A stretch of 24,147 nucleotides of DNA from Bacillota bacterium (GCA_023393095.1 JAEWMT010000053.1:1-24147); one strand, 5' to 3'. Positions 1-7,989 are shown, numbered from the stretch's first letter. Made by a program: numbers and translations. The notes: generated by a model not told the origin, from the sequence alone.

Positions 1-723
1 ATGCCAGCACCTGGAGGAATGACACAGCCGGGAGGAACAACAACACCTGGAGGGATGACATCACCTGGTGGAATGATGCAGCCAGGAGGAACAATGACAC
101 CGGGAAGAACGCCAGCACCTGTAGGAATGACATTTGATAACTTTGGCGGCATGGATGATATGGGTGATATGAATAACATGGAGGGCATCGATCAAGATCT
201 TCAGGATTTGAGAGATCTCTTCCGCTTGCTTTGGGAACAGCATGTGAATTGGACGAGAACAGCAGTAATGGCTATTGTACATGATTTGCCCGAAACACAA
301 TTAATACTAAATAGATTACTGCGTAATCCGAAGGATTTTGCAAATGCTTTATTGCCGTTTTATGGGCAGGAAGCTGCTAATGAATTTGAACAATTATTAA
401 CATCACATCTGACAATTGCTGCTGAAATCGTGAAAGCTGCGAAAGCCGGAGATCAAAGGACAGTTACAGAGGCTAATAAGAGATGGCATGATAATGCAGA
501 TCAGATTGCAGTGCTCCTTGGAAGTATTAATCCTTATTGGAATACAGATGACTGGAGCGCAATGATGAATGAACATCTTAATCTTTTGTTTGATAATGCA
601 GCTCAAATGGTTGCTGGGCAATTTGAAGATAGTATAAATGGATTTGATGATATAGAAGCGCAGGCGCTTGAAATGGGCGATGTGATGGCAGAAGGGATTT
701 TAATGCAATTTTCCGAATTTTAA
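1..723 (+). CDS. Conserved protein of unknown function with N-terminal PGG repeat tail (probably 5'-partial)
   Basis: The frame is open from the first base and encodes at least 240 residues. Residues 4-36 are a Pro-Gly-Gly-X-X-X repeat, followed by a Met/Asp/Gly-rich linker to about residue 66. A soluble helical domain (about 67-240) begins near LFRLLWEQHVNWTR and includes LLRNPKDFANALLPFYG and LGSINPYWNTDDW. I recognise this domain as a family widespread in Bacillus, Paenibacillus and clostridia whose function is unknown; some database entries call it acetylglutamate kinase, but I see no kinase motif. There is no signal peptide or membrane segment in the visible part. The ATG at base 1 lies inside the repeat pattern and no upstream sequence is visible, so the real start may be outside the window. 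The protein is acidic at its C-terminus and ends before a short AT-rich gap leading to the DUF1540 gene. Confidence 0.75.
   Translation: MPAPGGMTQPGGTTTPGGMTSPGGMMQPGGTMTPGRTPAPVGMTFDNFGGMDDMGDMNNMEGIDQDLQDLRDLFRLLWEQHVNWTRTAVMAIVHDLPETQLILNRLLRNPKDFANALLPFYGQEAANEFEQLLTSHLTIAAEIVKAAKAGDQRTVTEANKRWHDNADQIAVLLGSINPYWNTDDWSAMMNEHLNLLFDNAAQMVAGQFEDSINGFDDIEAQALEMGDVMAEGILMQFSEF
10..126 (+). repeat. 18-bp coding minisatellite (Pro-Gly-Gly-X-X-X units)
   Basis: Six consecutive six-residue units begin at residues 4, 10, 16, 22, 28 and 34 with PGG (PGR in the last), and a degenerate PVG follows at residue 40. The variable residues are mostly Met, Thr, Gln and Ser. At DNA level the unit is 18 bp, with an alternating GGAATG / GGAACA pattern that suggests a 36-bp higher-order unit. 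The array may continue upstream of the window. Such arrays can change length by slippage. Confidence 0.8.
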
Positions 724-843
724 TGAATTTTTCTATAGTTCATTACAAACAATATTATTGTTATGATTATCAATTCAATAAAGTTTAATGTATTTATATT
801 TCTGGATTGATGGGTCAAACGAAATATTTTTTGGAGGGATACT

Positions 844-1020
844 ATGGTCAGAAAAATGGATAAACCAAATGAAGGAATTAAATGTATCGTTAATACCTGC
901 GAATATTATATGAATGGTGATCATTGCACCGCTGAAAAGATTGATGTTGAACCGAGGAATGCGAATAACTCTGGTGAGACTGATTGTGCAACTTTCGCAC
1001 CCAAAAATCAAATGTATTAA
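844..1020 (+). CDS. DUF1540 small Cys-rich protein
   Basis: This is a 58-residue protein with an ATG at 844 and a GGAGGG ribosome site at 833-838. Four cysteines (C14, C19, C28, C48) lie in the pattern IKCIVNTCEYY...HCTAEKIDV...TDCATF, which is the DUF1540 signature common in clostridia and bacilli. The Cys spacing suggests metal binding, probably zinc, but no function is established. It stands alone between the PGG-tail protein and a strong terminator, on the same strand as the former with a 120-bp gap. It is too short for many gene finders. The family call is confident; the function is not known. Confidence 0.85.
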   Translation: MVRKMDKPNEGIKCIVNTCEYYMNGDHCTAEKIDVEPRNANNSGETDCATFAPKNQMY

Positions 1021-1025
1021 AATCT

Positions 1026-1060
1026 AAAAGGGGACCTCTTAGTTGTTGAGGTCCCCTTTT
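1026..1060. terminator. Strong, probably bidirectional intrinsic terminator
   Basis: A perfect 13-bp stem, AAAAGGGGACCTC at 1026-1038 with GAGGTCCCCTTTT at 1048-1060, encloses a 9-nt loop. The T-run on one strand and the A-run on the other mean it can end transcription both from the DUF1540 gene and from the converging ytvI gene. Confidence 0.9.
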
Positions 1061-1128
1061 AAATGAAAGGAGTCTGTCTCATATTTTTCAGAAAAAACAA
1101 CGGCAAAGCCTAGATCAGCACATTCTAA

Positions 1129-2199
1129 TTAGTCAGTTTCCCTAAATAATATGATTGTTCCATCTTTATTCATTTTATGAAGTATTGTCGCAATAATCGG
1201 TAATAAGAATAATCCTAATATACCCATAAGTTGTGCACCAACATACATAAGTAATAGAGTCAGAATTGGATGAAGTCCAATTTGTTGTCCAACAATCTTC
1301 GGTTCAATCGTCTGACGTACTACAGTAATTACAATATAGAGAATCAGCATTCCGATACCAACCTTTGTATTCCCTACAATAAAAGAAATGACTGACCAAG
1401 GTATTAATATGGCGCCTGTTCCAACTATCGGCATAATATCGATAATCGCAACCAAACCACCGTAGAAGATAGGATTGGGAATGCCTATAATAAAGAAACC
1501 TAAGGATAATTCCATAAAAGTAATAGATATTATAATAGCATAAGCCCTAATAAACTTTCCAATCGTTCCGATACCATTATTTTTTAGCTTAAACAGCATA
1601 TCTTTGCGTTCTCCCTTAAACTGAAGAACGATAAAACGTGTGATGCGATAGTAATCAATTGTAAAAAAGAACGAAGATACTATAGTGAAAATAAGCTTAA
1701 TCAACAGGGTTGGAACCTGCCCGGCAATGCCAGCCAGCATATTAAGCACGCTAGAAGAAGCTTTTGACAGATAATCGGCTATTGAAGTATCCATGTTAGT
1801 TGTAAAATCCTGCATATAATTTTTGATATCTGGATACTGATTTGATAAATTATTGGTTAACTTCTGAAAAGCTGGAAGAACTGTATTTTTATAAAGATCA
1901 GGCACGCTTGCAAATAAATTTTCTAAGAAAGCAATTACCTTAAATCCAATGATACTGATAATAAAGACCAATAATCCATAAAATAGGAGTAAAATTAAAA
2001 TAGATATATACGTACGCTTGATTTTAGTTTTTTTCGCAACTATATCAATAGGATTGCGAAAGATAACTGCAATTATGATACCAATAACAAATGGCATTAA
2101 TAATGGCAGCACAAATTTAATACCTATATATCCAAGAAGTAATATAAGAACAATATATGCCACACGAATTATAAATGCCTTTTGTTTGTCTAAACTCAT
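1129..2199 (-). CDS. ytvI: YtvI-like sporulation integral membrane protein, AI-2E transporter family
   Basis: The 356-residue membrane protein has about eight hydrophobic segments: two N-terminal (about 10-45), one near 62-92, one near 165-185, and a C-terminal group from about 215 to 345. Between about 95 and 150 lies a soluble helical segment. The C-terminal signature includes IDIMPIVGTG, EPKIVGQQIGLHP and GILGLFLLPI, typical of the AI-2E exporter superfamily (PF01594). The overall pattern, including IFTIVSSFFFTIDYYRI, fits the YtvI subgroup of spore formers. Its role in sporulation is known only broadly, and the transported substrate is unknown. It lies 56 bp downstream of the DUF47 gene on the same strand, so it may be co-transcribed with the phosphate genes, although no functional link is obvious. 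The ribosome site is weak. Confidence 0.8.
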   Translation of the reverse strand: MSLDKQKAFIIRVAYIVLILLLGYIGIKFVLPLLMPFVIGIIIAVIFRNPIDIVAKKTKIKRTYISILILLLFYGLLVFIISIIGFKVIAFLENLFASVPDLYKNTVLPAFQKLTNNLSNQYPDIKNYMQDFTTNMDTSIADYLSKASSSVLNMLAGIAGQVPTLLIKLIFTIVSSFFFTIDYYRITRFIVLQFKGERKDMLFKLKNNGIGTIGKFIRAYAIIISITFMELSLGFFIIGIPNPIFYGGLVAIIDIMPIVGTGAILIPWSVISFIVGNTKVGIGMLILYIVITVVRQTIEPKIVGQQIGLHPILTLLLMYVGAQLMGILGLFLLPIIATILHKMNKDGTIILFRETD

Positions 2200-2255
2200 T
2201 GTAAAACCTGCCTTTTCAGCTTTTAGTGTCGCTAGATGTATTAAGTATCGACTGA

Positions 2256-2876
2256 TTATGAGTTTTTCATAACGATACTTTCAATAATATTTGCAACATC
2301 CTCACAGTTATCAGCACATTTTTCGAGACGGTGCAGAATTTCAGTCCAGCACATTAATTCAATCGGATCCTTTGAAGTTTGAAATAAATTACGCATTAAA
2401 TCTACATATAATTTATCGCCGACTTCTTCCAGACGGTTGATTTCTACTATTTTATCATGAAGCTTCTTGGAATTCTTCCAGTTCTTAAATTCCTCTAATG
2501 CGTCATCCATTGCTTTTGTACAGGAAACAAGGAGTTCAGTAAATTTTAATGCTTCCGGGCGAATGGTTTGAATATTGAACATGTCAACATAGATTAAAAC
2601 ATCTTCAATGGAGTCTGTTACATCATCAATTTCCTGAGTAAGACTTGTTATATCTTCACTTTCAATTGGTGGAAGAAATTCCTTCACCAGTCTGTTCATG
2701 ATATCATGTTTTGCGTGATCGGCATTATGTTCAATCTCGTGAGCTGCCGTTACCTTCTCCGTAATATTATTTGCGTCGAAATTAGCAAAGGTATCATTTA
2801 AAGCAATAGCTAATTTGTGAGAAAATTTTGAAAGATCAGCAAATGCATCAAAATAATTGTAAGAATTCTTTTTCAT
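2256..2876 (-). CDS. DUF47 / PhoU-like accessory protein of the phosphate transporter
   Basis: This is a helical cytosolic protein of about 206 residues of the DUF47 family (TIGR00153-like, PhoU fold), which usually accompanies PiT permeases and is thought to regulate phosphate uptake. Family features include the repeated acidic helices EIEHNADHAKHDI and LEEVGDKLYVDLMRNLF, and a C-terminal LHRLEKCADNCEDVANIIESIV. These Glu/Asp-rich helices resemble the metal-binding bundles of PhoU. An upstream GTG at 2888 is in frame, but the GGAAGG ribosome site (2889-2894) touches it directly. The ATG at 2876 is therefore the better start, with rather long spacing of 12 nt. It follows the PiT gene by less than 20 bp and is surely in the same transcript. 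Confidence 0.85.
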   Translation of the reverse strand: MKKNSYNYFDAFADLSKFSHKLAIALNDTFANFDANNITEKVTAAHEIEHNADHAKHDIMNRLVKEFLPPIESEDITSLTQEIDDVTDSIEDVLIYVDMFNIQTIRPEALKFTELLVSCTKAMDDALEEFKNWKNSKKLHDKIVEINRLEEVGDKLYVDLMRNLFQTSKDPIELMCWTEILHRLEKCADNCEDVANIIESIVMKNS

Positions 2877-2894
2877 TATAGTATACACCCTTCC

Positions 2895-3938
2895 TTATTT
2901 AAATAGATTCATAAATATAAGAGACATTATATATCCTAACAAACCGCAGCCGGGGAAAGTCAGAATCCATGCGAATACCATTTCTTTAACAACTCCCCAG
3001 TTTACATTGGAAAGTCTTTTGGCAGCACCAACACCCATGATAGCAGTGGTCTTTATATGTGTTGTACTTAACGGAATACCCAAGACAGTCGCTACGAATA
3101 AGCTGATGGTAGCGGTTAAATCTGCTGCAAAGCCTTCATAAGTACTTAATTTAACCATACCCATTCCGACTGTTTTGATAATTTTATATCCACCGATAGA
3201 GGTACCAAGTGCCATAACTCCAGAACATAAGACCATTAACCAAATAGGAATGGTAAAGGAAGTAGCAGCTTGTCCCTTAGCTAAAAATACACCAAGAAGG
3301 AATACACCCATAAATTTCTGACCATCCTGTGCACCGTGCATGAATGCCATGGTAGCTCCGCCAAGAACCTGGCCTTTAGAAAATACCACATTGGTTTTAC
3401 GTCTGTCCATGTTTTTACATATCGCTTCAATCAGTTTATTTGCAATATAACCAAGAACAAAACCTAAAATAGTATATAATACCAAACCAATGATAACCTT
3501 TCTCCATTCATGCCAATTAATACCGCTACCACCCTGTATCGCTATTGCAGCACCGGTTACACCAGCGATCAATGCATGAGATTCACTGGTAGGAATACCG
3601 AATGCCCAAGCTGCCGTAGCCCAAACAACGATTGCAAATAAAGCTGCACATAATGCAATTAATGCATTATGATAATTCTTACCGAAATCTACCATGTTAT
3701 AAATGGTACTGGCAACTGCATTGCTAAATAAAGTCATAACAAAAACACCTAAGAAATTAAATACAGCAGCCATCAGTACAGCTGGTTTTGGTTTAATTGC
3801 TCGTGTAGAAACACAGGTTGCAATTGCATTAGGTGCATCTGTCCATCCATTAACCATAATTACACCTAAAACTAATAAAACCGTAATAAGCAGTGGCGGA
3901 TTTGATATTACCTGCTGCAGGAAATCTGCTAAGTTCAT
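2895..3938 (-). CDS. pit: PiT-family inorganic phosphate transporter
   Basis: This 347-residue permease belongs to the PiT family (PF01384), which imports phosphate, usually as a metal-phosphate or with a cation. The two inverted signature repeats are visible: NGWTDAPNAIATCVSTRAI at residues 30-48, and MAFMHGAQDGQKFMGV in the middle of the protein. About ten hydrophobic helices cover the chain, with a cytosolic loop containing KNMDRRKTNVVF. The start is fixed by a strong GGAGGAG site just upstream of the ATG at 3938. It is the first gene of a minus-strand unit with DUF47, the usual low-affinity phosphate uptake pair. The promoter must lie in the AT-rich divergent region up to about 4250, but I could not identify convincing -35/-10 boxes on this strand. 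Confidence 0.92.
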   Translation of the reverse strand: MNLADFLQQVISNPPLLITVLLVLGVIMVNGWTDAPNAIATCVSTRAIKPKPAVLMAAVFNFLGVFVMTLFSNAVASTIYNMVDFGKNYHNALIALCAALFAIVVWATAAWAFGIPTSESHALIAGVTGAAIAIQGGSGINWHEWRKVIIGLVLYTILGFVLGYIANKLIEAICKNMDRRKTNVVFSKGQVLGGATMAFMHGAQDGQKFMGVFLLGVFLAKGQAATSFTIPIWLMVLCSGVMALGTSIGGYKIIKTVGMGMVKLSTYEGFAADLTATISLFVATVLGIPLSTTHIKTTAIMGVGAAKRLSNVNWGVVKEMVFAWILTFPGCGLLGYIMSLIFMNLFK

Positions 3939-4323
3939 AATTGCTCCTCCTCAAACTCTAATTTGTAGAAAAATATTTCCTAAAGGTAATCAACCACAAA
4001 AATATTATCACGAATAAAAGACATAAGCAATGATAATTTGTACGAATTTATCATTAATTTTACTTATTTTAAGTTGATATTATATAAATTTGACGTTGAT
4101 TTTACTTAGATTTCACATAAAACATTATAAGGCAAAAATAAGAATAATATGTAAAATTATGGGTTAATAATATTTGGTGGATTATGGACATATCTTCTTG
4201 AAAAATAGAAAATTTTATTTTAACATTGATTTTTATATAGAAATACTTTAATATTAACTGTATTACGTTAATGTAATAGCATTACTCTATATTTTGTATA
4301 GAATATTAATATCTTATGCAGAT

Positions 4324-4374
4324 ATGTGTAATGAATTACTAAGTGCTGTCGCCTTATGGGCGATATTTTTATAG
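4324..4374 (+). CDS. Possible ilvD leader peptide (16 codons)
   Basis: A short frame, ATG at 4324 to TAG at 4372, encodes MCNELLSAVALWAIFL. Nine of its 16 residues are Leu, Val, Ile or Ala, and it contains four Leu codons. It ends 44 bp before ilvD, and a hairpin lies inside it at 4348-4364. Leader peptides rich in Leu/Val/Ile control branched-chain operons in other bacteria. Against the idea, there is no clear ribosome site upstream, and Leu richness is not rare by chance in a short frame. This is a weak candidate. Confidence 0.22.
   Translation: MCNELLSAVALWAIFL
4348..4371 (+). terminator. Weak terminator-like hairpin in the ilvD leader
   Basis: GTCGCC (4348-4353) pairs with GGCGAT (4359-4364), with one G-U pair and a short TTATG loop, followed by ATTTTTA. 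The stem is short (6 bp), so it could act as a conditional attenuator rather than a full terminator. Confidence 0.35.
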
Positions 4375-4418
4375 TAATTGGATTTTAATATTATTATAGA
4401 AGGAAAAGGTGAATGAGG

Positions 4419-6092
4419 ATGAGAAGTGACGCAGTTAAAACAGGAATGCAGCAGGCTCCCCACAGATCATTATTTAATGCTTTAGGAATGACAAAGGAAG
4501 AGCTTAATAAGCCCCTGATTGGAATCGTAAATTCCTATAATGAGATCGTGCCGGGACACATGAATTTGGATAAAATTGTCGAAGCCGTAAAACTTGGAGT
4601 CGCAATGGCTGGCGGAACACCAATCGTTTTTCCTGCGATAGCAGTCTGCGATGGAATTGCAATGGGTCATCAGGGTATGAAATACTCCTTGGTAACAAGA
4701 GATCTAATCGCTGATTCAACAGAAGCAATGGCGATGGCTCATCAGTTTGATGCACTTGTTATGGTACCGAATTGTGATAAGAATGTACCCGGATTATTAA
4801 TGGCAGCAGCAAGACTGAATATTCCAACTATTTTTGTAAGCGGCGGACCGATGCTTGCGGGTAGGGTAAAAGGAAACAAAACCAGCTTATCTTCCTTATT
4901 TGAGGCAGTCGGTGCTTATTCTGCCGGAACAATGACCGAAGAAGAGGTAGAGGAATATGAAAATAAGGCTTGCGCCACCTGTGGTTCCTGCTCGGGTATG
5001 TATACAGCAAACTCCATGAACTGCCTAACCGAAGTAATTGGTATGGGACTAAAGGGTAATGGAACAATCCCGGCAGTATATTCGGAGAGAATCAGATTGG
5101 CAAAGCATGCCGGAATGAAAATTATGGAGCTGCTTGAAAAGGATATCAAACCTAGAGATATCATGTCTAAGGAAGCATTTATGAATGCTCTGACTGTGGA
5201 TATGGCTCTGGGATGCTCCACCAATACTATGCTTCACCTTCCTGCTATTGCTCATGAAGTAGGTTTTGATCTTAATATAGATATAGCGAATGAAGTAAGT
5301 GCCAAAACACCGAACTTATGTCACCTAGCTCCTGCGGGTCATACCTATATGGAGGATTTGAACGAAGCGGGCGGTGTTTATGCTGTAATGAATGAATTAA
5401 ATAAGATGGGACTTTTAAATACCGATTTAATTACCGCAACCGGTAAGACAGTTGGAGAAAACATTAAAGACTGCAGGAATCTGAATCCGGAAGTAATCAG
5501 GCCAATAGAGAATCCCTACAGTGAAACTGGTGGAATTGCTATTCTAAAGGGTAATCTTGCACCCGATTCAGGCGTTATTAAGCGTTCCGCAGTAGCTCCT
5601 GAGATGTTAAAGCATGAAGGTCCTGCAAGGGTATTTGATTGCGAAGAGGATGCAATCTCAGCGATTAAAAGTGGTAAGATCAACCCGGGAGATGTAGTTG
5701 TGATTCGTTATGAAGGTCCGAAAGGTGGACCTGGTATGAGGGAGATGCTAAATCCGACCAGTGCAATTATGGGAATGGGACTTGGATCATCAGTAGCATT
5801 AATCACCGATGGACGTTTCTCAGGTGCGTCCAGAGGTGCATGCATCGGTCATGTATCACCAGAAGCAGCGGTAGGAGGTAATATTGCTCTGGTAGAGGAA
5901 GGTGATATAATTCAGATTGACATTAATGCGAATTCACTGAATTTTGTCATTACTGAGGAAGAGCTTGCAGATAGAAGAGCGAAATGGCAGCCAAGAGAAC
6001 CTAAAATTACAACCGGTTATTTATCTCGCTACGTTTCTATGGTTACAAGTGGAAACCGCGGAGCAATTCTTGAAGTTCCGAAATTAAAATAG
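4419..6092 (+). CDS. ilvD: Dihydroxy-acid dehydratase
   Basis: IlvD turns 2,3-dihydroxy-isovalerate and 2,3-dihydroxy-3-methylvalerate into the 2-keto acids that precede valine/leucine and isoleucine. The 557 residues match the usual size. Visible motifs are VNSYNEIVPGHMNLD, CDGIAMGHQGMKYSL (C77), PNCDKNVPG (C119), CATCGSCSGMYTANSMNC (C185, C188, C191), YEGPKGGPGMREML and TDGRFSGASRG. The cysteines are typical iron-sulfur cluster ligands. An in-frame ATG at 4413 would add only Met-Arg. I prefer 4419 because family members start MRSD and the AAGGTGA sequence (4406-4412) is then well spaced; 4413, served by AAGGA at 4400-4404, is possible. ilvB follows after 144 bp. Regulation may involve the leader hairpins upstream. 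Confidence 0.95.
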   Translation: MRSDAVKTGMQQAPHRSLFNALGMTKEELNKPLIGIVNSYNEIVPGHMNLDKIVEAVKLGVAMAGGTPIVFPAIAVCDGIAMGHQGMKYSLVTRDLIADSTEAMAMAHQFDALVMVPNCDKNVPGLLMAAARLNIPTIFVSGGPMLAGRVKGNKTSLSSLFEAVGAYSAGTMTEEEVEEYENKACATCGSCSGMYTANSMNCLTEVIGMGLKGNGTIPAVYSERIRLAKHAGMKIMELLEKDIKPRDIMSKEAFMNALTVDMALGCSTNTMLHLPAIAHEVGFDLNIDIANEVSAKTPNLCHLAPAGHTYMEDLNEAGGVYAVMNELNKMGLLNTDLITATGKTVGENIKDCRNLNPEVIRPIENPYSETGGIAILKGNLAPDSGVIKRSAVAPEMLKHEGPARVFDCEEDAISAIKSGKINPGDVVVIRYEGPKGGPGMREMLNPTSAIMGMGLGSSVALITDGRFSGASRGACIGHVSPEAAVGGNIALVEEGDIIQIDINANSLNFVITEEELADRRAKWQPREPKITTGYLSRYVSMVTSGNRGAILEVPKLK

Positions 6093-6096
6093 TATT

Positions 6097-6114
6097 TATG
6101 CCAAAGACGGCATA
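6097..6114 (+). other. Small hairpin after ilvD
   Basis: TATGCC and GGCATA form a perfect 6-bp stem around AAAGAC, five bases after the ilvD stop. No T-run follows, so it is more likely an RNA-stability or processing element than a terminator. The rest of the ilvD-ilvB gap contains further short inverted sequences, such as GTATG/CATAC, but no recognisable riboswitch. Confidence 0.4.
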
Positions 6115-6202
6115 GGATTGTTAATCAAATAAAAAGCCGCCGACTGTGGTGGAATGGCGTTAGTATGTAAAACAAATATCTTCATACAACATATTAGCGC
6201 CT

Positions 6203-6232
6203 AAATTCCCGATGTTTCGGCAGAATGGAGAG
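6203..6232 (+). repeat. 30-nt upstream element, copy 1 (ilvB)
   Basis: This sequence directly before ilvB matches 28 of 30 bases of the sequence before fabG (19893-19922). It ends in TTTCGGCAGAATGGAGAG, which includes the ribosome site GGAGAG. In this copy ATTC/GAAT and CCGA/TCGG can form a hairpin with a TGTT loop and a 2-nt bulge. The 3' arm of that hairpin ends directly at the ribosome site. Confidence 0.75.
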
Positions 6233-6236
6233 AAAT

Positions 6237-7916
6237 ATGGAATTAACAGGTGCACAAATTGTCATTGAGTGTTTGAAAGAGCAGGGCGTTGATACTGTAT
6301 TTGGATATCCAGGCGGAACGATTTTGAACATTTATGATGAATTATATAAGCATAATAACGAAATCACACATATCCTGACATCCCATGAACAGGGAGCTTC
6401 CCATGCAGCAGATGGTTATGCAAGGGCAACCGGTAAAGTGGGTGTCTGTTTTGCAACCTCGGGGCCGGGATCTACCAACCTGGTAACTGGGATAGCAACG
6501 GCTTATATGGACAGCGTTCCGATGGTTGCTATTACTTGTAATGTAGCGGTCGGTCTGCTAGGAAGAGATTCCTTCCAAGAGATTGATATTGCCGGAGTTA
6601 CTATGCCAATTACAAAGCATAATTATATTGTCAAGGATATATCTAAGCTGGCGGACACCATACGTAATGCATTCCGTATCGCAAAGACAGGAAGACCGGG
6701 TCCAGTACTTGTTGATATTCCTAAGGATATTACGGCGACAAAAACAAAATTTACAAAAGCAATACCGGAAGATATTAAGAGGAAGACGGATGAGATTACA
6801 GACATAGATATAAAGAATGCAATTGACCTTATTTGTCATTCAAAGAAGCCTTTTATTTTTGTTGGTGGCGGTGCCGTTATTTCTGAATCACATGATGAAC
6901 TTAAGGAATTTGTTAACAAAATAGATGCACCGGTTTGCGATACCTTAATGGGAAAAGGCGCATTTGACGGTACCGATAGCCGTTATACCGGAATGCTTGG
7001 AATGCACGGCACCAAGGCATCCAATCTGGGTGTAACCGAATGTGATCTTTTAATTGCAATTGGTGCCAGATTTTCCGATCGAGTGACAGGCAACGCAAAA
7101 AAATTTGCAAAACATGCAAAGATTCTTCATATTGACGTTGATCCAGCAGAAATCAATAAAAATGTCCTTACCTATTATAGTGTAATCGGGGATATTAAAG
7201 AAGTTCTTAACATACTAAATGAGAAACTGGAGAAACAGGAGCATAAAGAATGGGTTTCCCATATCAAAAGTTTGAAGGAGCAATATCCGTTAACCTATCA
7301 TAAGGAAGCTTTAACAGGTCCTTATATTATAGAAAAGCTTTATGAAATAACGAACGGAGATGCAGTTATAACCACCGAGGTTGGCCAGCATCAAATGTGG
7401 TCAGCGCAGTTTTTTAAATATAAAATGCCGAGAACCTTTATAACTTCAGGCGGACTTGGAACCATGGGCTATGGACTTGGTGCATGTATTGGTGCAAAGG
7501 TTGGTAAACCGGATAAGACAGTTGTCAATATAGCAGGTGACGGTTGCTTTCGAATGAATATGAATGAACTGGCAACAGCTACCCGTTATGATATACCCAT
7601 TATTGAAATTATATTAAATAACCATGTACTTGGTATGGTTCGTCAATGGCAGACCTTATTCTATGATAAGAGATATTCTAATACAAATCTGAACGACAAG
7701 GTTGACTTTGTTAAACTAGCAGAGGCGATGGGAGCGAAAGCATATCGTATAACGAAGAAAGAAGAGGTTGAAAGCGTATTAAAAGAAGCAATCGCATTAA
7801 AACAGCCTGTTCTGATTGACTGCATTATTGATAGTGATGACAAAGTTTGGCCTATGGTTGCACCGGGGGCGGCTATTGAGGATGTATTTACGGAAGAGGA
7901 TCTAAAAAATAAATAG
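6237..7916 (+). CDS. ilvB: Acetolactate synthase, large (catalytic) subunit
   Basis: This 559-residue thiamine-diphosphate enzyme joins two pyruvates, or pyruvate and 2-ketobutyrate, in the first common step of branched-chain amino acid synthesis. The N-terminal TPP domain has FGYPGG and the catalytic Glu51 in SHEQGASHAADGYARATG. A central FAD-type domain follows. The C-terminal TPP-binding motif runs from GDG (434-436) to NN (461-462). An upstream in-frame ATG at 6225 would add MERN, but that region contains the ribosome site GGAGAG (6227-6232), so 6237 is the true start (MELTGAQIVIECLKEQG). The biosynthetic form normally needs an IlvN regulatory subunit; none is next to it here, and serC follows behind its own promoter. 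A catabolic AlsS is less likely given the ilvD partner and sequence. Confidence 0.95.
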   Translation: MELTGAQIVIECLKEQGVDTVFGYPGGTILNIYDELYKHNNEITHILTSHEQGASHAADGYARATGKVGVCFATSGPGSTNLVTGIATAYMDSVPMVAITCNVAVGLLGRDSFQEIDIAGVTMPITKHNYIVKDISKLADTIRNAFRIAKTGRPGPVLVDIPKDITATKTKFTKAIPEDIKRKTDEITDIDIKNAIDLICHSKKPFIFVGGGAVISESHDELKEFVNKIDAPVCDTLMGKGAFDGTDSRYTGMLGMHGTKASNLGVTECDLLIAIGARFSDRVTGNAKKFAKHAKILHIDVDPAEINKNVLTYYSVIGDIKEVLNILNEKLEKQEHKEWVSHIKSLKEQYPLTYHKEALTGPYIIEKLYEITNGDAVITTEVGQHQMWSAQFFKYKMPRTFITSGGLGTMGYGLGACIGAKVGKPDKTVVNIAGDGCFRMNMNELATATRYDIPIIEIILNNHVLGMVRQWQTLFYDKRYSNTNLNDKVDFVKLAEAMGAKAYRITKKEEVESVLKEAIALKQPVLIDCIIDSDDKVWPMVAPGAAIEDVFTEEDLKNK

Positions 7917-7935
7917 TGCGATCTTAGTATGAATA

Positions 7936-7958
7936 GTCCCGCCAAAGTCAGGCGGGAC
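7936..7958 (+). terminator. GC-rich hairpin after ilvB
   Basis: GTCCCGCC (7936-7943) and GGCGGGAC (7951-7958) form a perfect 8-bp stem with a 7-nt loop, 20 bp after the ilvB stop. It lacks the T-run of a classical intrinsic terminator, so its terminator function is uncertain. A second hairpin follows within 5 bp. Confidence 0.45.
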
Positions 7959-7962
7959 ATTG

Positions 7963-7989
7963 GAAGAATAGCAAAAGCAGCTATTCTTC
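7963..7989 (+). other. Second tandem hairpin after ilvB
   Basis: GAAGAATAGC (7963-7972) and GCTATTCTTC (7980-7989) form a perfect 10-bp stem around AAAAGCA. With the preceding hairpin it makes a pair of adjacent stems at the 3' end of the ilvB transcript. Its role may be mRNA stabilisation or termination. Confidence 0.5.

Larger units (their letters stand above)
3939..4418. promoter_or_regulatory. Divergent AT-rich control region between pit and ilvD
   Basis: These 480 bp carry no convincing large gene. The part near ilvD has overlapping hairpins that exclude each other: TATTAC(4261-4266)/GTAATA(4273-4278) versus GTAAT(4273-4277)/ATTAC(4281-4285). They are followed by CTATA/TATAG at 4287-4301. 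A weak forward promoter candidate is TTGATT (4226-4231) with TAATAT (4249-4254), spacing 17. No T-box core sequence was found. The pit-proximal half is simply AT-rich. Confidence 0.4.

Noticed and set aside
748..762. AACAATA-T-TATTGTT palindrome after the first gene as a terminator or operator
   Set aside because: It is only A/T-rich apart from one G/C pair per arm, with no T-run; chance palindromes are likely in such AT-rich DNA.
703..1011. Minus-strand frame opposite the DUF1540 gene (775-1011)
   Set aside because: The plus-strand DUF1540 protein has a ribosome site and a known Cys pattern; the reverse frame has neither.
6115..6200. Possible T-box between ilvD and ilvB because of a GTGG-rich stretch
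   Set aside because: The conserved T-box core (AGGGTGGTACCGCG type) is absent, and no antiterminator/terminator pair could be drawn.
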